41,721 bases of DNA from assembly GCA_018396555.1 (NCBI GenBank), contig JAGTQL010000003.1:1-41721 (forward strand). Reading direction: 5' to 3'. Below, in pieces: positions 29,164 to 38,157 of this stretch. The DNA comes from Candidatus Bathyarchaeota archaeon. GTDB lineage: Archaea > Thermoproteota > Bathyarchaeia > Bathyarchaeales > DTEX01. Numbering within the stretch: position 1 is the first letter of the stretch; every line of letters starts with the position of its first letter. Below the pieces are notes generated by a model, which saw only the letters and a list, made by a program, of their open reading frames with translations, was not told the DNA's origin and made no database searches. The translations under genes were made by a program, and so were the position numbers.

Positions 29164-30253
29164 CTCGATAGGTAAAGCATTTATCCTTACATGTTTCGGG
29201 GAAAGCCATGGGGCATGCATAGGCGCTGTGATAGATGGGTGTCCAGCCGGTCTTCCGCTTAGAGAAGAGGACGTCCAGGCTGATCTAGATAGGAGGAAAC
29301 CTGGCTTAACCGCAGTAAGCACCACTCGACTTGAGGAGGATAGGGTTGAGATAATTTCAGGCGTTTATAAAGGTTATACGACCGGCGCGCCGATATGCAT
29401 GATTATTAGGAATAAAGATGTTGACTCGGCGCCCTATGAAATTGTAAATATTAAACCTCGACCCGGACATGCAGATTACACGGCCAAGGTAAAATATGGC
29501 GGATATAGTGATCCGAGGGGCGGGGGAAGATTTTCAGGTAGAATTACAGCTGCCTATGTTATGGCTGGAGCTGTTGCCAAGAAGATCCTTAGGCTCATAG
29601 GGATTGAGGTTTTAGCCCATACAGTCCAGATCGGAAGCGTCAGGGTGGAGAGAGAAGTTTTATATGAGGATATACGCCGAAATGTATATGCAAATCCAGT
29701 CCGCTGCGCTGTTCCAAACGTGGCTGAGAGAATGGTTGAAGAGATACTTAAGGCTTCTAGAGAGGGAGACAGCGTTGGAGGTATAGTTGAGGCTTTGGCG
29801 CTAAATGTTCCGGCTGGTTTAGGCGAGCCAATATTTGACTCCCTCGACTCGGATATAGCGAAAATGCTATTCAATATTCCGGCTGTGAAGGGCGTTGAGT
29901 TTGGAGCAGGCTTCCAAATCGCCTCGATGAGAGGCTCTGAAGCCAATGACCAGTACGCTATGAGAGATAGGAAAATTATCACGCTGACGAATAGCGCTGG
30001 CGGAGTGCTGGGCGGGATCTCAAATGGCATGCCGATAACTGTTAGAGTCGCGTTTAAACCGACGCCCTCAATATCTAAGAGGCAGAGAACAGTTAATTTG
30101 GAAACTATGAGCGAGGAATATATCGAATTCGCTGGAAGGCATGATCCGTGCGTTGTTCCAAGAGCCGTGCCTGTTGTCGAGTCATGCCTAGCATTTGCGC
30201 TGGCTGATCACGCCATTAGATCTGGGATTATCCCGAGGGTTATAAAAACCTAA
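29153..30253 (+). CDS. aroC: Chorismate synthase
   Basis: LTCFGESHGACIGAVIDGCPAGLPL; RPGHADYTAKVKYGGYSDPRGGGRFSGRITAAYV; FAGRHDPCVVPRAVPVVE. Confidence 0.97.
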   Translation: MNGNSIGKAFILTCFGESHGACIGAVIDGCPAGLPLREEDVQADLDRRKPGLTAVSTTRLEEDRVEIISGVYKGYTTGAPICMIIRNKDVDSAPYEIVNIKPRPGHADYTAKVKYGGYSDPRGGGRFSGRITAAYVMAGAVAKKILRLIGIEVLAHTVQIGSVRVEREVLYEDIRRNVYANPVRCAVPNVAERMVEEILKASREGDSVGGIVEALALNVPAGLGEPIFDSLDSDIAKMLFNIPAVKGVEFGAGFQIASMRGSEANDQYAMRDRKIITLTNSAGGVLGGISNGMPITVRVAFKPTPSISKRQRTVNLETMSEEYIEFAGRHDPCVVPRAVPVVESCLAFALADHAIRSGIIPRVIKT

Positions 30254-31599
30254 ATGCCCTTTACGCTTCTCTGAAGGTGCTCCATCGCCTCTTGCAGGCT
30301 TTGGAACCCATATTTGATCTCGCCGTGTTCCCTCCTCAAAGCGATAACGTCTTCCCTAACTTCATCGGGTTTTCGCTTGCCCCTTATAACTTCAAGCATT
30401 AAATCGCAAAGATATCTTATGTCGTCTTTAGCGAAGCCTCTCCTCGTCACATCTTGGAATCCTATTCTTATCCCTGATGGTTTTTCACGATTATTCTGAT
30501 CATCATAGGGCAATAGATTCCTGTTCAATATTATGTTCGCTTTTTCCAATTCCTCAGCAACCCTTTTCCCGCCGCCATAATCGCGGACATCAACAGCTAA
30601 CTGATGAGACATTGTGAAGCCTTGGTTTTCGCCGAGAACCTTTAAGCCGTTCTCATAAAGGTATTGTCCGGCTGTTTGAGCATTATTAACGGTCTGCTTA
30701 GCCAGCATTTCACCGAAGATTTTAAGCTCTAGGGCAGCTATGCCAGTTGCAGGTAGCCTGCCAAGATGAGTGTTGGATGTGCTAAGCGGGAATACGGCGA
30801 ATTGAACGTTCTTTATGGCTTTCTCTATACGTTCGTCTCGCAAATCAGCTAGGATTACTCCTCCCTGCGGACCTGGGAAAGTTTTATGAGTTGAAGATGT
30901 AATGAAGTCAGCTCCCTCCCTAAGCGGGTCTTGGAAGACTCCGCCCGCTATTAAGCCTAAGACATGCGCCGCATCATAAACTACGTATGCACCAGCTTCA
31001 TAGGCTACATCTCTCAACTCTTTAACTGGATGCGGAAACAGGAATAGGCTTCCTCCAAACGTAACTATGCCCGGCTTAGCTGCCCTTATTATTTCGGCTG
31101 ATTTATCTGGATCTATATTCATGTCTCTGATGCTGTAGGCATGCTCAATGTTTTCAAGTCCCAGAACCATTCCAGCTAAACCAGTATAGTCATGTGATAT
31201 GTGTGCTCCAGCGCTTAGAGGAGTAACCACCATTTTCTTACTTTTTGTGGTTAGGGATAAACCTTTGAAGACGGCTAGGTTTGCATGCGTTCCAGAGACT
31301 AAGCGGATGTCAACCCAGCTGCACCTAAAAAGCATCCTCATTAGATCCGTGACGCAGTTCTCTATGACCGTGATATATTTCTGCCCTTGATAATATCTTC
31401 TCTTCACGTGTCCCATCAGGTCGTTTTCGCCTTCAGCATACCTGCTTTCTAGATCCATAGTTAAGCGGAGCATCTCCTTAACCGCTGGAGACTTTAACCC
31501 CTCGCTTGCTATGAGATTTATGCATTCAGCATCGCGGTATACTTCATGTTTCTCGCTTGCCTCAATCAACTCCAAGGCTGTTTTAAAAAACTCCTCCAT
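30250..31599 (-). CDS. glyA: Serine hydroxymethyltransferase
   Basis: INLIASEGLKSPAV; YAEG...RRYYQGQKYITVIE; FITSSTHKTFPGPQGGVIL; GIRIGFQDVTRRGF. Confidence 0.94.
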   Translation of the reverse strand: MEEFFKTALELIEASEKHEVYRDAECINLIASEGLKSPAVKEMLRLTMDLESRYAEGENDLMGHVKRRYYQGQKYITVIENCVTDLMRMLFRCSWVDIRLVSGTHANLAVFKGLSLTTKSKKMVVTPLSAGAHISHDYTGLAGMVLGLENIEHAYSIRDMNIDPDKSAEIIRAAKPGIVTFGGSLFLFPHPVKELRDVAYEAGAYVVYDAAHVLGLIAGGVFQDPLREGADFITSSTHKTFPGPQGGVILADLRDERIEKAIKNVQFAVFPLSTSNTHLGRLPATGIAALELKIFGEMLAKQTVNNAQTAGQYLYENGLKVLGENQGFTMSHQLAVDVRDYGGGKRVAEELEKANIILNRNLLPYDDQNNREKPSGIRIGFQDVTRRGFAKDDIRYLCDLMLEVIRGKRKPDEVREDVIALRREHGEIKYGFQSLQEAMEHLQRSVKGI

Positions 31600-31681
31600 T
31601 TCCGCTCAACCTGAACAGAAGCATAAAATGAGAAGATCTATTTATCTTTTAGGTTTCATAAATTCGCATGCTATTAAGCAT

Positions 31682-33226
31682 TTAGCGCTCTAATACGAAC
31701 GTCTTTTTCGCCACAGGTCTCTCCTTTATCTCATGTATCAGCATCTCCATCCTGTTTCCGACGCCTATAATTGGAACACTCTCGAAAATATCTATTGCCC
31801 TCTGCAATTTTGTGCTTCTCTCAGCGAATAATGTCACTAAAGCGTCGCCATTAGACACTTTGTCACCTATTTTCTTATGCAGTAAAGCACCTGCGCCCTT
31901 ATCTTTAGGCGCTCCGGCGAGCCTAGCCGTCTCAACGAGCGATGCGTTATCTATCCATAAAACTACACCATCCTTATCTGCTCTAATTGTAAATCTCTCA
32001 GAGCCTAAGGCTATATCATCCGGCTTTACGTCTGGATCTCCACCCTGAGCCCCTATTATCTCGCGGAGCTTGCTTTCAGCTTTACCGGAGTTTAATATTT
32101 CTAATGCTATTTCTTTGCCGCTGCTTTTTCCGCTCATCTCTAGAAGTATGCCCGCTATATTTACGGCTTTATCCATTAAGTCGTATGATTGGCTTTTACC
32201 CATTATTGTGTTTAAGGCTTCCCAAGCCTCTATGGCCGGTCCAATTGCGTAGCCAACCGGCTGCTCGCCGTAGGTTACGGCGCACTGCACTTTTATGTCT
32301 AGACGCCGTCCTAATTCAATGAAATCCTTAGCCAAAAGGTCAGCTTCGCCGATGGTCTTTATTTTTGTCCCCCTGCCTGTAGGTATGTCGATTACCAGAA
32401 GATTTGCGCCAACAGCCTTCTTTTTACTCATTATTGAGGGTAGAAGAAGCGGATCTATCGATAGCGGATGTTCAACCCTGATGAACATGTCGTCAGCAGG
32501 AGCAAGATCCAACGTGCCTCCCCAAACTATGCAGCCGTTTGTCTTCTCAACAACCTCACGCATCTCTTCAATGTTTAGGCTTACTGGCATCAGAACCTCC
32601 GCCCTGTCAGCTGTTCCAGCAGCGGACGTAATAGATCTTGAGGAAGACTTCGGTATCGTTAGTCCTGATGCCGCTATTATTGGAACAGCGAGAAGCGTTG
32701 TTTTATCTCCTGGAACTCCGCCTATGGAATGCTTATCAACTATTAGGGGCTTCTTAATCTCAAGTTTATTCCCAGTTTCAACCATGGCTAATGAGAGGCT
32801 TGTTGCCTCATCTAGGTCTAAGCCGAAGGTGTGGAGGGCAGTTACGAAGGCCGCCATCTCAATCTCGCTTAGGTTTCCGCTAACAACATCTCTGACGATC
32901 TCAAGTATTTCCTCATATGTAAGTTTTCTTCCACCCAGCTTGTTCCTTATGTAGTATACTGATAGCGGAGAGTGAGCTGCCTCAACCTCAATTTCTTCCT
33001 CACCTCTTAAGCCCATGTACTTCTTAACCTCGTTGTATAGGCCTATGCGACCCCTTTTAACGCTCTCTACGGCCACATTAACTATTGCGGTGGCCTCCTT
33101 GCCCTTATAGGATAATTTAATGCGACTTAAACCTGTGACGCCTAAGTCCTCAGCGTCCTCGCGATTTAAGACAGCTATGAACTTCCCCCCAGATTCCAAG
33201 TCTAGGAGTTTAACTCTGAGCCTCAT
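31682..33226 (-). CDS. AMP phosphorylase (archaeal thymidine phosphorylase-like)
   Basis: N-terminal extension plus VDKHSIGGVPGDKTTLLAVPIIAASGLTIPKSSSRSITSAAGTADRAEVLM; KKKAVGANLLVIDIPTGRGTKI. Confidence 0.93.
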   Translation of the reverse strand: MRLRVKLLDLESGGKFIAVLNREDAEDLGVTGLSRIKLSYKGKEATAIVNVAVESVKRGRIGLYNEVKKYMGLRGEEEIEVEAAHSPLSVYYIRNKLGGRKLTYEEILEIVRDVVSGNLSEIEMAAFVTALHTFGLDLDEATSLSLAMVETGNKLEIKKPLIVDKHSIGGVPGDKTTLLAVPIIAASGLTIPKSSSRSITSAAGTADRAEVLMPVSLNIEEMREVVEKTNGCIVWGGTLDLAPADDMFIRVEHPLSIDPLLLPSIMSKKKAVGANLLVIDIPTGRGTKIKTIGEADLLAKDFIELGRRLDIKVQCAVTYGEQPVGYAIGPAIEAWEALNTIMGKSQSYDLMDKAVNIAGILLEMSGKSSGKEIALEILNSGKAESKLREIIGAQGGDPDVKPDDIALGSERFTIRADKDGVVLWIDNASLVETARLAGAPKDKGAGALLHKKIGDKVSNGDALVTLFAERSTKLQRAIDIFESVPIIGVGNRMEMLIHEIKERPVAKKTFVLER

Positions 33227-33345
33227 CTAATTGGGCCGCTCCAAACAATTCTATATTTGACACTTTAAAGATCCGGTTTAAGCCTTAAAAGTTTTTATTA
33301 ACGTGATTTGCTCTTTTTAATAAGCGCCTATCAGGGGGTGATGAA

Positions 33346-34623
33346 ATGAAATTGATCTATGTGGTTATAGACGGTATGGGCGATCTGCCTATTGAGGAGC
33401 TAGGTGGGAAAACACCTTTAGAGTTCGCTGAAACTCCGAATATGGATTTTCTTGCAAGTAAAGGTAGGCTTGGGCTCATGTACACTGTTGTGAGGGGCGT
33501 GGCGCCTGAGAGCGATGTGGCTGTAATCTCCATTCTAGGATACGACCCGTATAAATATCACGTTGGCAGGGGGCCTCTTGAGGCATATGGCGCTGGCTTA
33601 GATATGAGGGATGGTTATCTAGCGCTGAGATGCAACTTTGCAACTCTAGGCAAAGATGGGCGTATCATCGATAGGAGAGCTGGGAGAAATCTGACTACGT
33701 GGGAAGCCTCTGAGCTCGCTGAGGCTGTTAATCGCCTAGTTAAACTTGAGTCCCATCCGGCTGAATTTGAGTTTAAGAATACTCTGGGCCATAGGGGGGT
33801 TCTCGTCATAAGGAGCAAGGTTAAATCATTATCTGGAAAGATTTCGAACACTGATCCGGCATATGAGAGAGTCGCTGGTCTAGGTGTTGCCAAAACCGAT
33901 ATTCAAATGATTCTTGAGGAATGTAAGCCCATTGAAGATGCTGAGGCTGCTAGGGTTTCAGCCATGCTTGTTAACGAGTTCATCGTGAAGAGCCGTGAGA
34001 TTTTGGAGCAGCATGGTGTTAACATAAAACGTGAAGCAGAGGGCAAATTGAAGGCTAATGTTATATTGACAAGGGATGCTGGAGATAAATTGCCGAGTTT
34101 CTTTAACATAAATGAGCGGTATGGCGTCAGGTTCGCCTGTCTAGCCGATATGCCCGTTGAGAGGGGAATTGCAAGGCTGGCTGGCATGCACCTCGCTGAG
34201 GTTCCGCCTCCATCTAGAGACTTGAAGCGTGACTGCATAATTAGGGCTGAAAGATTACTTAGCCTTTTGGATAGTTTCGATTGCTTCTATATCCATATTA
34301 AGGGTCCGGATGAGCCTGGCCATGACGGAGACTTTATGCTTAAGACCAGGACGATCGAAACCATAGATGAGCAATTCTTCGGAAAAATATTGCCTAAAAT
34401 AAGCCTCGATGAAACTGTCATATGCGTCACGGCGGATCATTCGACACCATGTAAACTCAAATCTCATAGCGATGACCCTGTTCCGTTACTAATATCGGGA
34501 GGCGGGGTGATAAGTGATGGGATTGAAAGATTTTCTGAAAAGGAATGCCTCAGGGGAAGTATAGGAATCTTAAAGAAGGGAACATTACTTATGCCATTAC
34601 TAATGAAGACAATAAAACCCTAA
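33346..34623 (+). CDS. apgM: 2,3-bisphosphoglycerate-independent phosphoglycerate mutase, archaeal type
   Basis: YVVIDGMGDLPIEELGGKTPLEFAETPNMDFLASKGRLGLMYTV; KGPDEPGHDGDFMLK; VTADHSTPCKLKSHSDDPVPLLI. Confidence 0.95.
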   Translation: MKLIYVVIDGMGDLPIEELGGKTPLEFAETPNMDFLASKGRLGLMYTVVRGVAPESDVAVISILGYDPYKYHVGRGPLEAYGAGLDMRDGYLALRCNFATLGKDGRIIDRRAGRNLTTWEASELAEAVNRLVKLESHPAEFEFKNTLGHRGVLVIRSKVKSLSGKISNTDPAYERVAGLGVAKTDIQMILEECKPIEDAEAARVSAMLVNEFIVKSREILEQHGVNIKREAEGKLKANVILTRDAGDKLPSFFNINERYGVRFACLADMPVERGIARLAGMHLAEVPPPSRDLKRDCIIRAERLLSLLDSFDCFYIHIKGPDEPGHDGDFMLKTRTIETIDEQFFGKILPKISLDETVICVTADHSTPCKLKSHSDDPVPLLISGGGVISDGIERFSEKECLRGSIGILKKGTLLMPLLMKTIKP

Positions 34624-34649
34624 AACTGAGGGCAATTTACGGGTGCAAA

Positions 34650-34659
34650 TAGTTTATTA
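34650..34659 (+). promoter_or_regulatory. Putative archaeal TATA box for the SRP RNA gene
   Basis: tagtttattaa-like AT-rich box ~24-33 nt upstream of the predicted RNA 5' end (34683). Confidence 0.5.
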
Positions 34660-34682
34660 ATCCCAAAAACTAAAAATCTAAT

Positions 34683-35076
34683 GGACGGCGGGTCTTAGGC
34701 GGGGAGCTAGGGGTCCCCTGAGAGACGCACGGTCTCGACCGTAAACCCCCCTATACGACGGGCCGAAAGCTAAAGTGAGGCGTGTAAGGCCGCGGATCCG
34801 GCCGACCCTAAGCGATGAGTATCTGTCCTCTGGGGCTGGCGGTCGCGGGGCATCCTCCGTAGGGAGGGTGTAACCGCGTTTGTCAAGCGAACCTGGCCAG
34901 GCCCGGGAGATGGGGTGAGGGAAGTAAAATGGGAAGGGTAACATTGCTGAATAGGCTGTCCACCCGAAGGAGCAACCTAAGCTTGGGCGTTCAGCGCTCA
35001 GAGGGGTGCGGGTATGAGCGGTGGGCTGGTTTGGGTTTGCGGATTCTGCGCGTCGAGCTTTAGTGGCCCGCCGTCC
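34683..35076 (+). ncRNA. ffs: Archaeal signal recognition particle (7S) RNA, apparently interrupted in helix 8 by an intron
   Basis: Terminal helix ggacggcggg (34683-34692) / cccgccgtcc (35067-35076) is a perfect 10 bp. Alu-domain-like TTAGGCGGGGAGCTAGGGGTCCCCTGAG..AAACCCCCCTATACGACGGGCCGAAAGC. Helix 5 segment CTAAAG/CTTTAG. Helix 6 hairpin CATCCTCC-GTAG-GGAGGGTG with GNAR tetraloop (34851-34870). Helix 8 5' side GCGAACCTGGCCAGGCCC and 3' side GGAGCAACCTAAG. GC-rich island in AT-richer flanks. Confidence 0.9.
34910..34968 (+). other. Putative 59-nt BHB-type archaeal intron inside SRP RNA helix 8
   Basis: Central 4-bp helix CGGG (34904-34907)/CCCG (34963-34966), 3-nt bulges AGA (34908-34910) and AAG (34967-34969), distal helix TGG(G) (34911-34914)/(T)CCA (34959-34962). 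Cleavage after bulge nt 2 on each strand gives CCAGGCCCGGGAG^GGAGCAACC, i.e. canonical helix 8. Confidence 0.85.
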
Positions 35077-35235
35077 GCCCATGTCTCCTTGAAAGATAAT
35101 CCTCCATATCGCAAGTAGGCAGTTCCAAAGTTAATGTCTAGGTTTTAATAATGCGCTTTTTTAAGAGCGGCTACATGAACTTTAGAATCCTAAGCGGCGC
35201 ACACTCAGGTATTGCTGAGCATTTTTAGTTGCTAA

Positions 35236-36180
35236 TTAATGCACATTTATTTTTTGTAGTAGTTGGCATGCTTGGCATATTTCACCCGTTGTTGGTTCGC
35301 CGCAGACTGCGCATTGATTTAGATGAATTTTCGGTTTTCTCTCCCTGATTGCCTCTCGAATTTTCTCTGTGGAGCCATATATTGTATATTTTATGCCCGG
35401 ATGCTTCTCTTCAAGCCTGTTCAACGCGTTTCGCACGTCATTTCTTAAGGCTGCGCTGGCATATGGGCAGGGAGACTCTTGGAATCTTATGCCCTTGAGG
35501 TATGCGTATAGGGTTATCTCTTTCTCTAGAACTTCACAGAGCGGCTTCACTCTCGGAATGAACCACGGCTCCTCATCATTGTATGTGGGCCCTGTCCTGG
35601 CAATTCTCATGGGGTCACCATGTATTATGTTAAGCATGAATGTTTGTATTTCATCATCTAAGTTGTGCGCTGTAGCAATTTTAGTTGCTCCACTTCTCTT
35701 GGCGACCATGTTTAGCGCTTTTCTCCTTAGTACGCCGCAGTATGAGCATGGCGTTAGATCCCCGCTCTTGGTGATCTCGGCTATTTCATCAAGTGTGAAG
35801 CCGTACAGCTCCTTAAAGGAGATAACCGTATATGTTACACCATGTTTAGCGCTGTTTTCAGCGGCTATTTCTATGGCTTCATCCCTATAGCCTTTAATCC
35901 CCTCATCGACTATTATGGCATTTAAGGAGGCTCTTGGAAAATCCTTCTCTATTTTAGCTAGAATATGCAGCAGGCTCACGCTATCCTTTCCGCCCGATAC
36001 GGCAACCGCTATTCTATCATTAAACTCAAACATTTTATGCTTCGCTATTGTTGCTCTAACCTTGTATTCAATTGATTCAAGGAAGCATTTGGCGCAGAGC
36101 TTCTCTCCTGAATAAAGCCTGGCGTAGAAGGCTTCTCTAACGCCGCATATTGTGCATTTAACCATTTGCTTTTCCTTCAA
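35236..36180 (-). CDS. TtuA/Ncs6-like tRNA 2-thiolation protein (paralog 2)
   Basis: CTICGVREAFYARLYSGEKLCAKC, VAVSGGKDSVSLLHIL, PCSYCGVLRRKALN, ATAHNLDDEIQTFMLN, CPYAS, C-terminal CAVCGEPTTGEICQAC. Confidence 0.92.
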   Translation of the reverse strand: MKEKQMVKCTICGVREAFYARLYSGEKLCAKCFLESIEYKVRATIAKHKMFEFNDRIAVAVSGGKDSVSLLHILAKIEKDFPRASLNAIIVDEGIKGYRDEAIEIAAENSAKHGVTYTVISFKELYGFTLDEIAEITKSGDLTPCSYCGVLRRKALNMVAKRSGATKIATAHNLDDEIQTFMLNIIHGDPMRIARTGPTYNDEEPWFIPRVKPLCEVLEKEITLYAYLKGIRFQESPCPYASAALRNDVRNALNRLEEKHPGIKYTIYGSTEKIREAIRERKPKIHLNQCAVCGEPTTGEICQACQLLQKINVH

Positions 36181-36199
36181 GAACAGCAGGCGCTTCAGT

Positions 36200-37321
36200 T
36201 TATAGGCTTAGAGCTATGTTAATCGTGATCAAAAATACGGAGAAGACGTTGAAAAACTTTTTTATCAATGCGCTTCTTTCAGAAAAACCTTGGAGTAAAC
36301 ATTGTAGAAATTTATCCCCATCAAGGGACGGTATTGGGAGCATATTGAATATGGCGACATTAATTGATATTATGAAAAGCCAGTTTAAAATGAGGTATGT
36401 TTGAATATCCCAGAAGAAACCTAAGTTGAGCCTACTAGGATAGTAAAGTAATGATGGGAGCATAATTCCCATTATGGCTTTGTTCTTATCCTCCGGGCTT
36501 GGAATAGTCAATATTGTGAAATTGCCCCTACTAGTCGCCACAACAAGTTTCTCACCCGGCTTGACTCTGGACATGAAATCAGCCAATTCTCGATATTCAT
36601 GTACCAACGTCCCATTCAAAGCGTATATTACATCCCATCTTTTAACTCCGGCCAAATCTAACGGTCCGCCCTCCACAACCTCCATCACAACTATGCCGGA
36701 CGGTGCTTGAATAAAGAGGGTGAAAATCGTGAGGAAAATTAATAGTCCAGATAGAACATTTGCTGATGCGCCGGCTGAAAATATTTTCAGCTTCGATCCG
36801 GTCTTCAGAGCATCCATTTTCTCCTCCTCTATCTCAACGAATCCTCCTGGGAAAACTGCTAGAAGCAGCATCCCAGCGGATTTTATGCTTATACCCTCTG
36901 CTAGGGATATTATGCCATGCGCCGCTTCATGAATGAAAACTACAAGCACAACTGAAATGAGGAAGTAAGGCAGCCAGTATAGGCTAAGCGTTAAGCCGGG
37001 AACCACGATTGAAACCGGGACGCCTTCCTCCCTTGAAAGAAATAGATTTACAAGGTTTCCAGTTAGGAAAACCAATGCGAAAATCATGAAACTAAAACCT
37101 AGAATAACGCTTATGTATGAGAAGATTTTCCAGAATGTTCTCCATTTGCTTGAGCATTTATATAGGGCCCTCTTAAATCCCTCAGAATTGTATCTTATGA
37201 AGAAGGGTAAAATGTTTAATCCGTATTTCTTCACATTTATGATCTTGCTGAGAAGGTAGATTAACAGCCAAAAGATTAGGAGGAAAATTGCGAAGACGTA
37301 CTCTCCTCTTAAGGAAAACAT
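36200..37321 (-). CDS. Site-2 protease family (M50) membrane metalloprotease with PDZ domain
   Basis: VVFIHEAAHGIISLAEG (HExxH), PDZ-like VVEGGPLDLAGVKRWDVIYALNG, NMLPIPSLDGDKFLQ, multiple TM segments. Confidence 0.92.
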   Translation of the reverse strand: MFSLRGEYVFAIFLLIFWLLIYLLSKIINVKKYGLNILPFFIRYNSEGFKRALYKCSSKWRTFWKIFSYISVILGFSFMIFALVFLTGNLVNLFLSREEGVPVSIVVPGLTLSLYWLPYFLISVVLVVFIHEAAHGIISLAEGISIKSAGMLLLAVFPGGFVEIEEEKMDALKTGSKLKIFSAGASANVLSGLLIFLTIFTLFIQAPSGIVVMEVVEGGPLDLAGVKRWDVIYALNGTLVHEYRELADFMSRVKPGEKLVVATSRGNFTILTIPSPEDKNKAIMGIMLPSLLYYPSRLNLGFFWDIQTYLILNWLFIISINVAIFNMLPIPSLDGDKFLQCLLQGFSERSALIKKFFNVFSVFLITINIALSL

Positions 37322-37427
37322 GCCGCTTCACTTTAAGCATCTTAATTCTTATGCCAAAAATAATTAAGGCGCAATATAAAGGTATAAGCAGATCGCCTAA
37401 GGCACAGGTTCATTTGAGGGAAGCAAG

Positions 37428-38135
37428 TTGGCCAAGAAACCCATAATATATTCGGAGAGGCTTGAAGTTGTCTACAGCGCCGATAGGTGGAGGCTTCTGT
37501 CCGAATTGAGAAGTAGAGCGATTGAGATAATGGAGGCTCTTGAGAGGACACACTTATTCAGCATTACCCATGGAAGCATAGCCCGCGGGGATGTTTCGCC
37601 GAGAAGCGACATAGACGTATTTATACCGCAGATCTTCTCCTCTTTCACCGTTGAGAACGCGCTTAGAATGGCTGGCATATCAATCAGTAGACGCATTCTA
37701 GTTCAGGCAACACCAACCTATTCGATTAAGGGTTATATTGAAATTGATGAGCGGCGTTGCATTTCATTTCCGCTATCTAGGATGAGAGAGGTTGAGAGGG
37801 ATTTCTATAAGTTCGGCGGAGAAGCAACCTTGGAAATGCTGAGAAGCAAAGTTAGGGTTCCGGGGGTTGATAAGAGGCTCATGCTAATAGAGCCCACGGA
37901 GAAGGGGCATGTTGAAAGCAGCATAATTGGGCAGGAGGAGAGGGTTGCGAAGCTGCTCGGCATTTCGGTTGATACTGTTTTGGATAGGGTTCGCACGTTA
38001 CTGCGCCGCGACAAGGTTGGCAGAACCGGACTATTTGTTGAAAGGGAGCTTGCTCCTGAGGAAAGCTTCGAATCTGTTCTGAAGAGGCTGGCAGACGCAA
38101 ACCCAGCTGTTCGAAGAAGGCTCAGAGAAGACTGA
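37428..38135 (+). CDS. Predicted nucleotidyltransferase (MNT/pol-beta fold) with C-terminal extension
   Basis: THGSIARGDVSPRSDIDVFIP (GSxxRGxxxxxSDxDv nucleotidyltransferase motif). GTG/TTG start likely. Confidence 0.8.
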   Translation: MAKKPIIYSERLEVVYSADRWRLLSELRSRAIEIMEALERTHLFSITHGSIARGDVSPRSDIDVFIPQIFSSFTVENALRMAGISISRRILVQATPTYSIKGYIEIDERRCISFPLSRMREVERDFYKFGGEATLEMLRSKVRVPGVDKRLMLIEPTEKGHVESSIIGQEERVAKLLGISVDTVLDRVRTLLRRDKVGRTGLFVERELAPEESFESVLKRLADANPAVRRRLRED

Positions 38136-38157
38136 GCACGCTAAAGGACTAGAAGGT

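Noticed and set aside
31812-32954. Plus-strand ORFs opposite AMP phosphorylase (78, 60, 72 and 219 aa)
   Set aside because: Ser/Pro-rich shadow translations of a strongly conserved minus-strand gene.
34901-34970. Extra sequence in helix 8 interpreted as a simple loop expansion or sequencing insertion
   Set aside because: A loop expansion would abolish the invariant GGAA/GNRA-capped SRP54 site; the precise BHB geometry and exact restoration of the motif on excision favour an intron.
34683-35076. RNase P RNA as the identity of the GC-rich structured locus
   Set aside because: No RNase P conserved blocks (e.g. GAGGAAAGUC / ACAGAAA-type) recognised; the helix 6 GNAR hairpin and helix 8 CCAGGCCC...GAGCAACC motifs fit SRP RNA.
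34678-35082. 134 aa minus-strand ORF over the SRP RNA region
   Set aside because: Low-complexity Arg/Pro/Gly translation with no protein motif; the region is a structured RNA gene with complementary termini, so the ORF is spurious.
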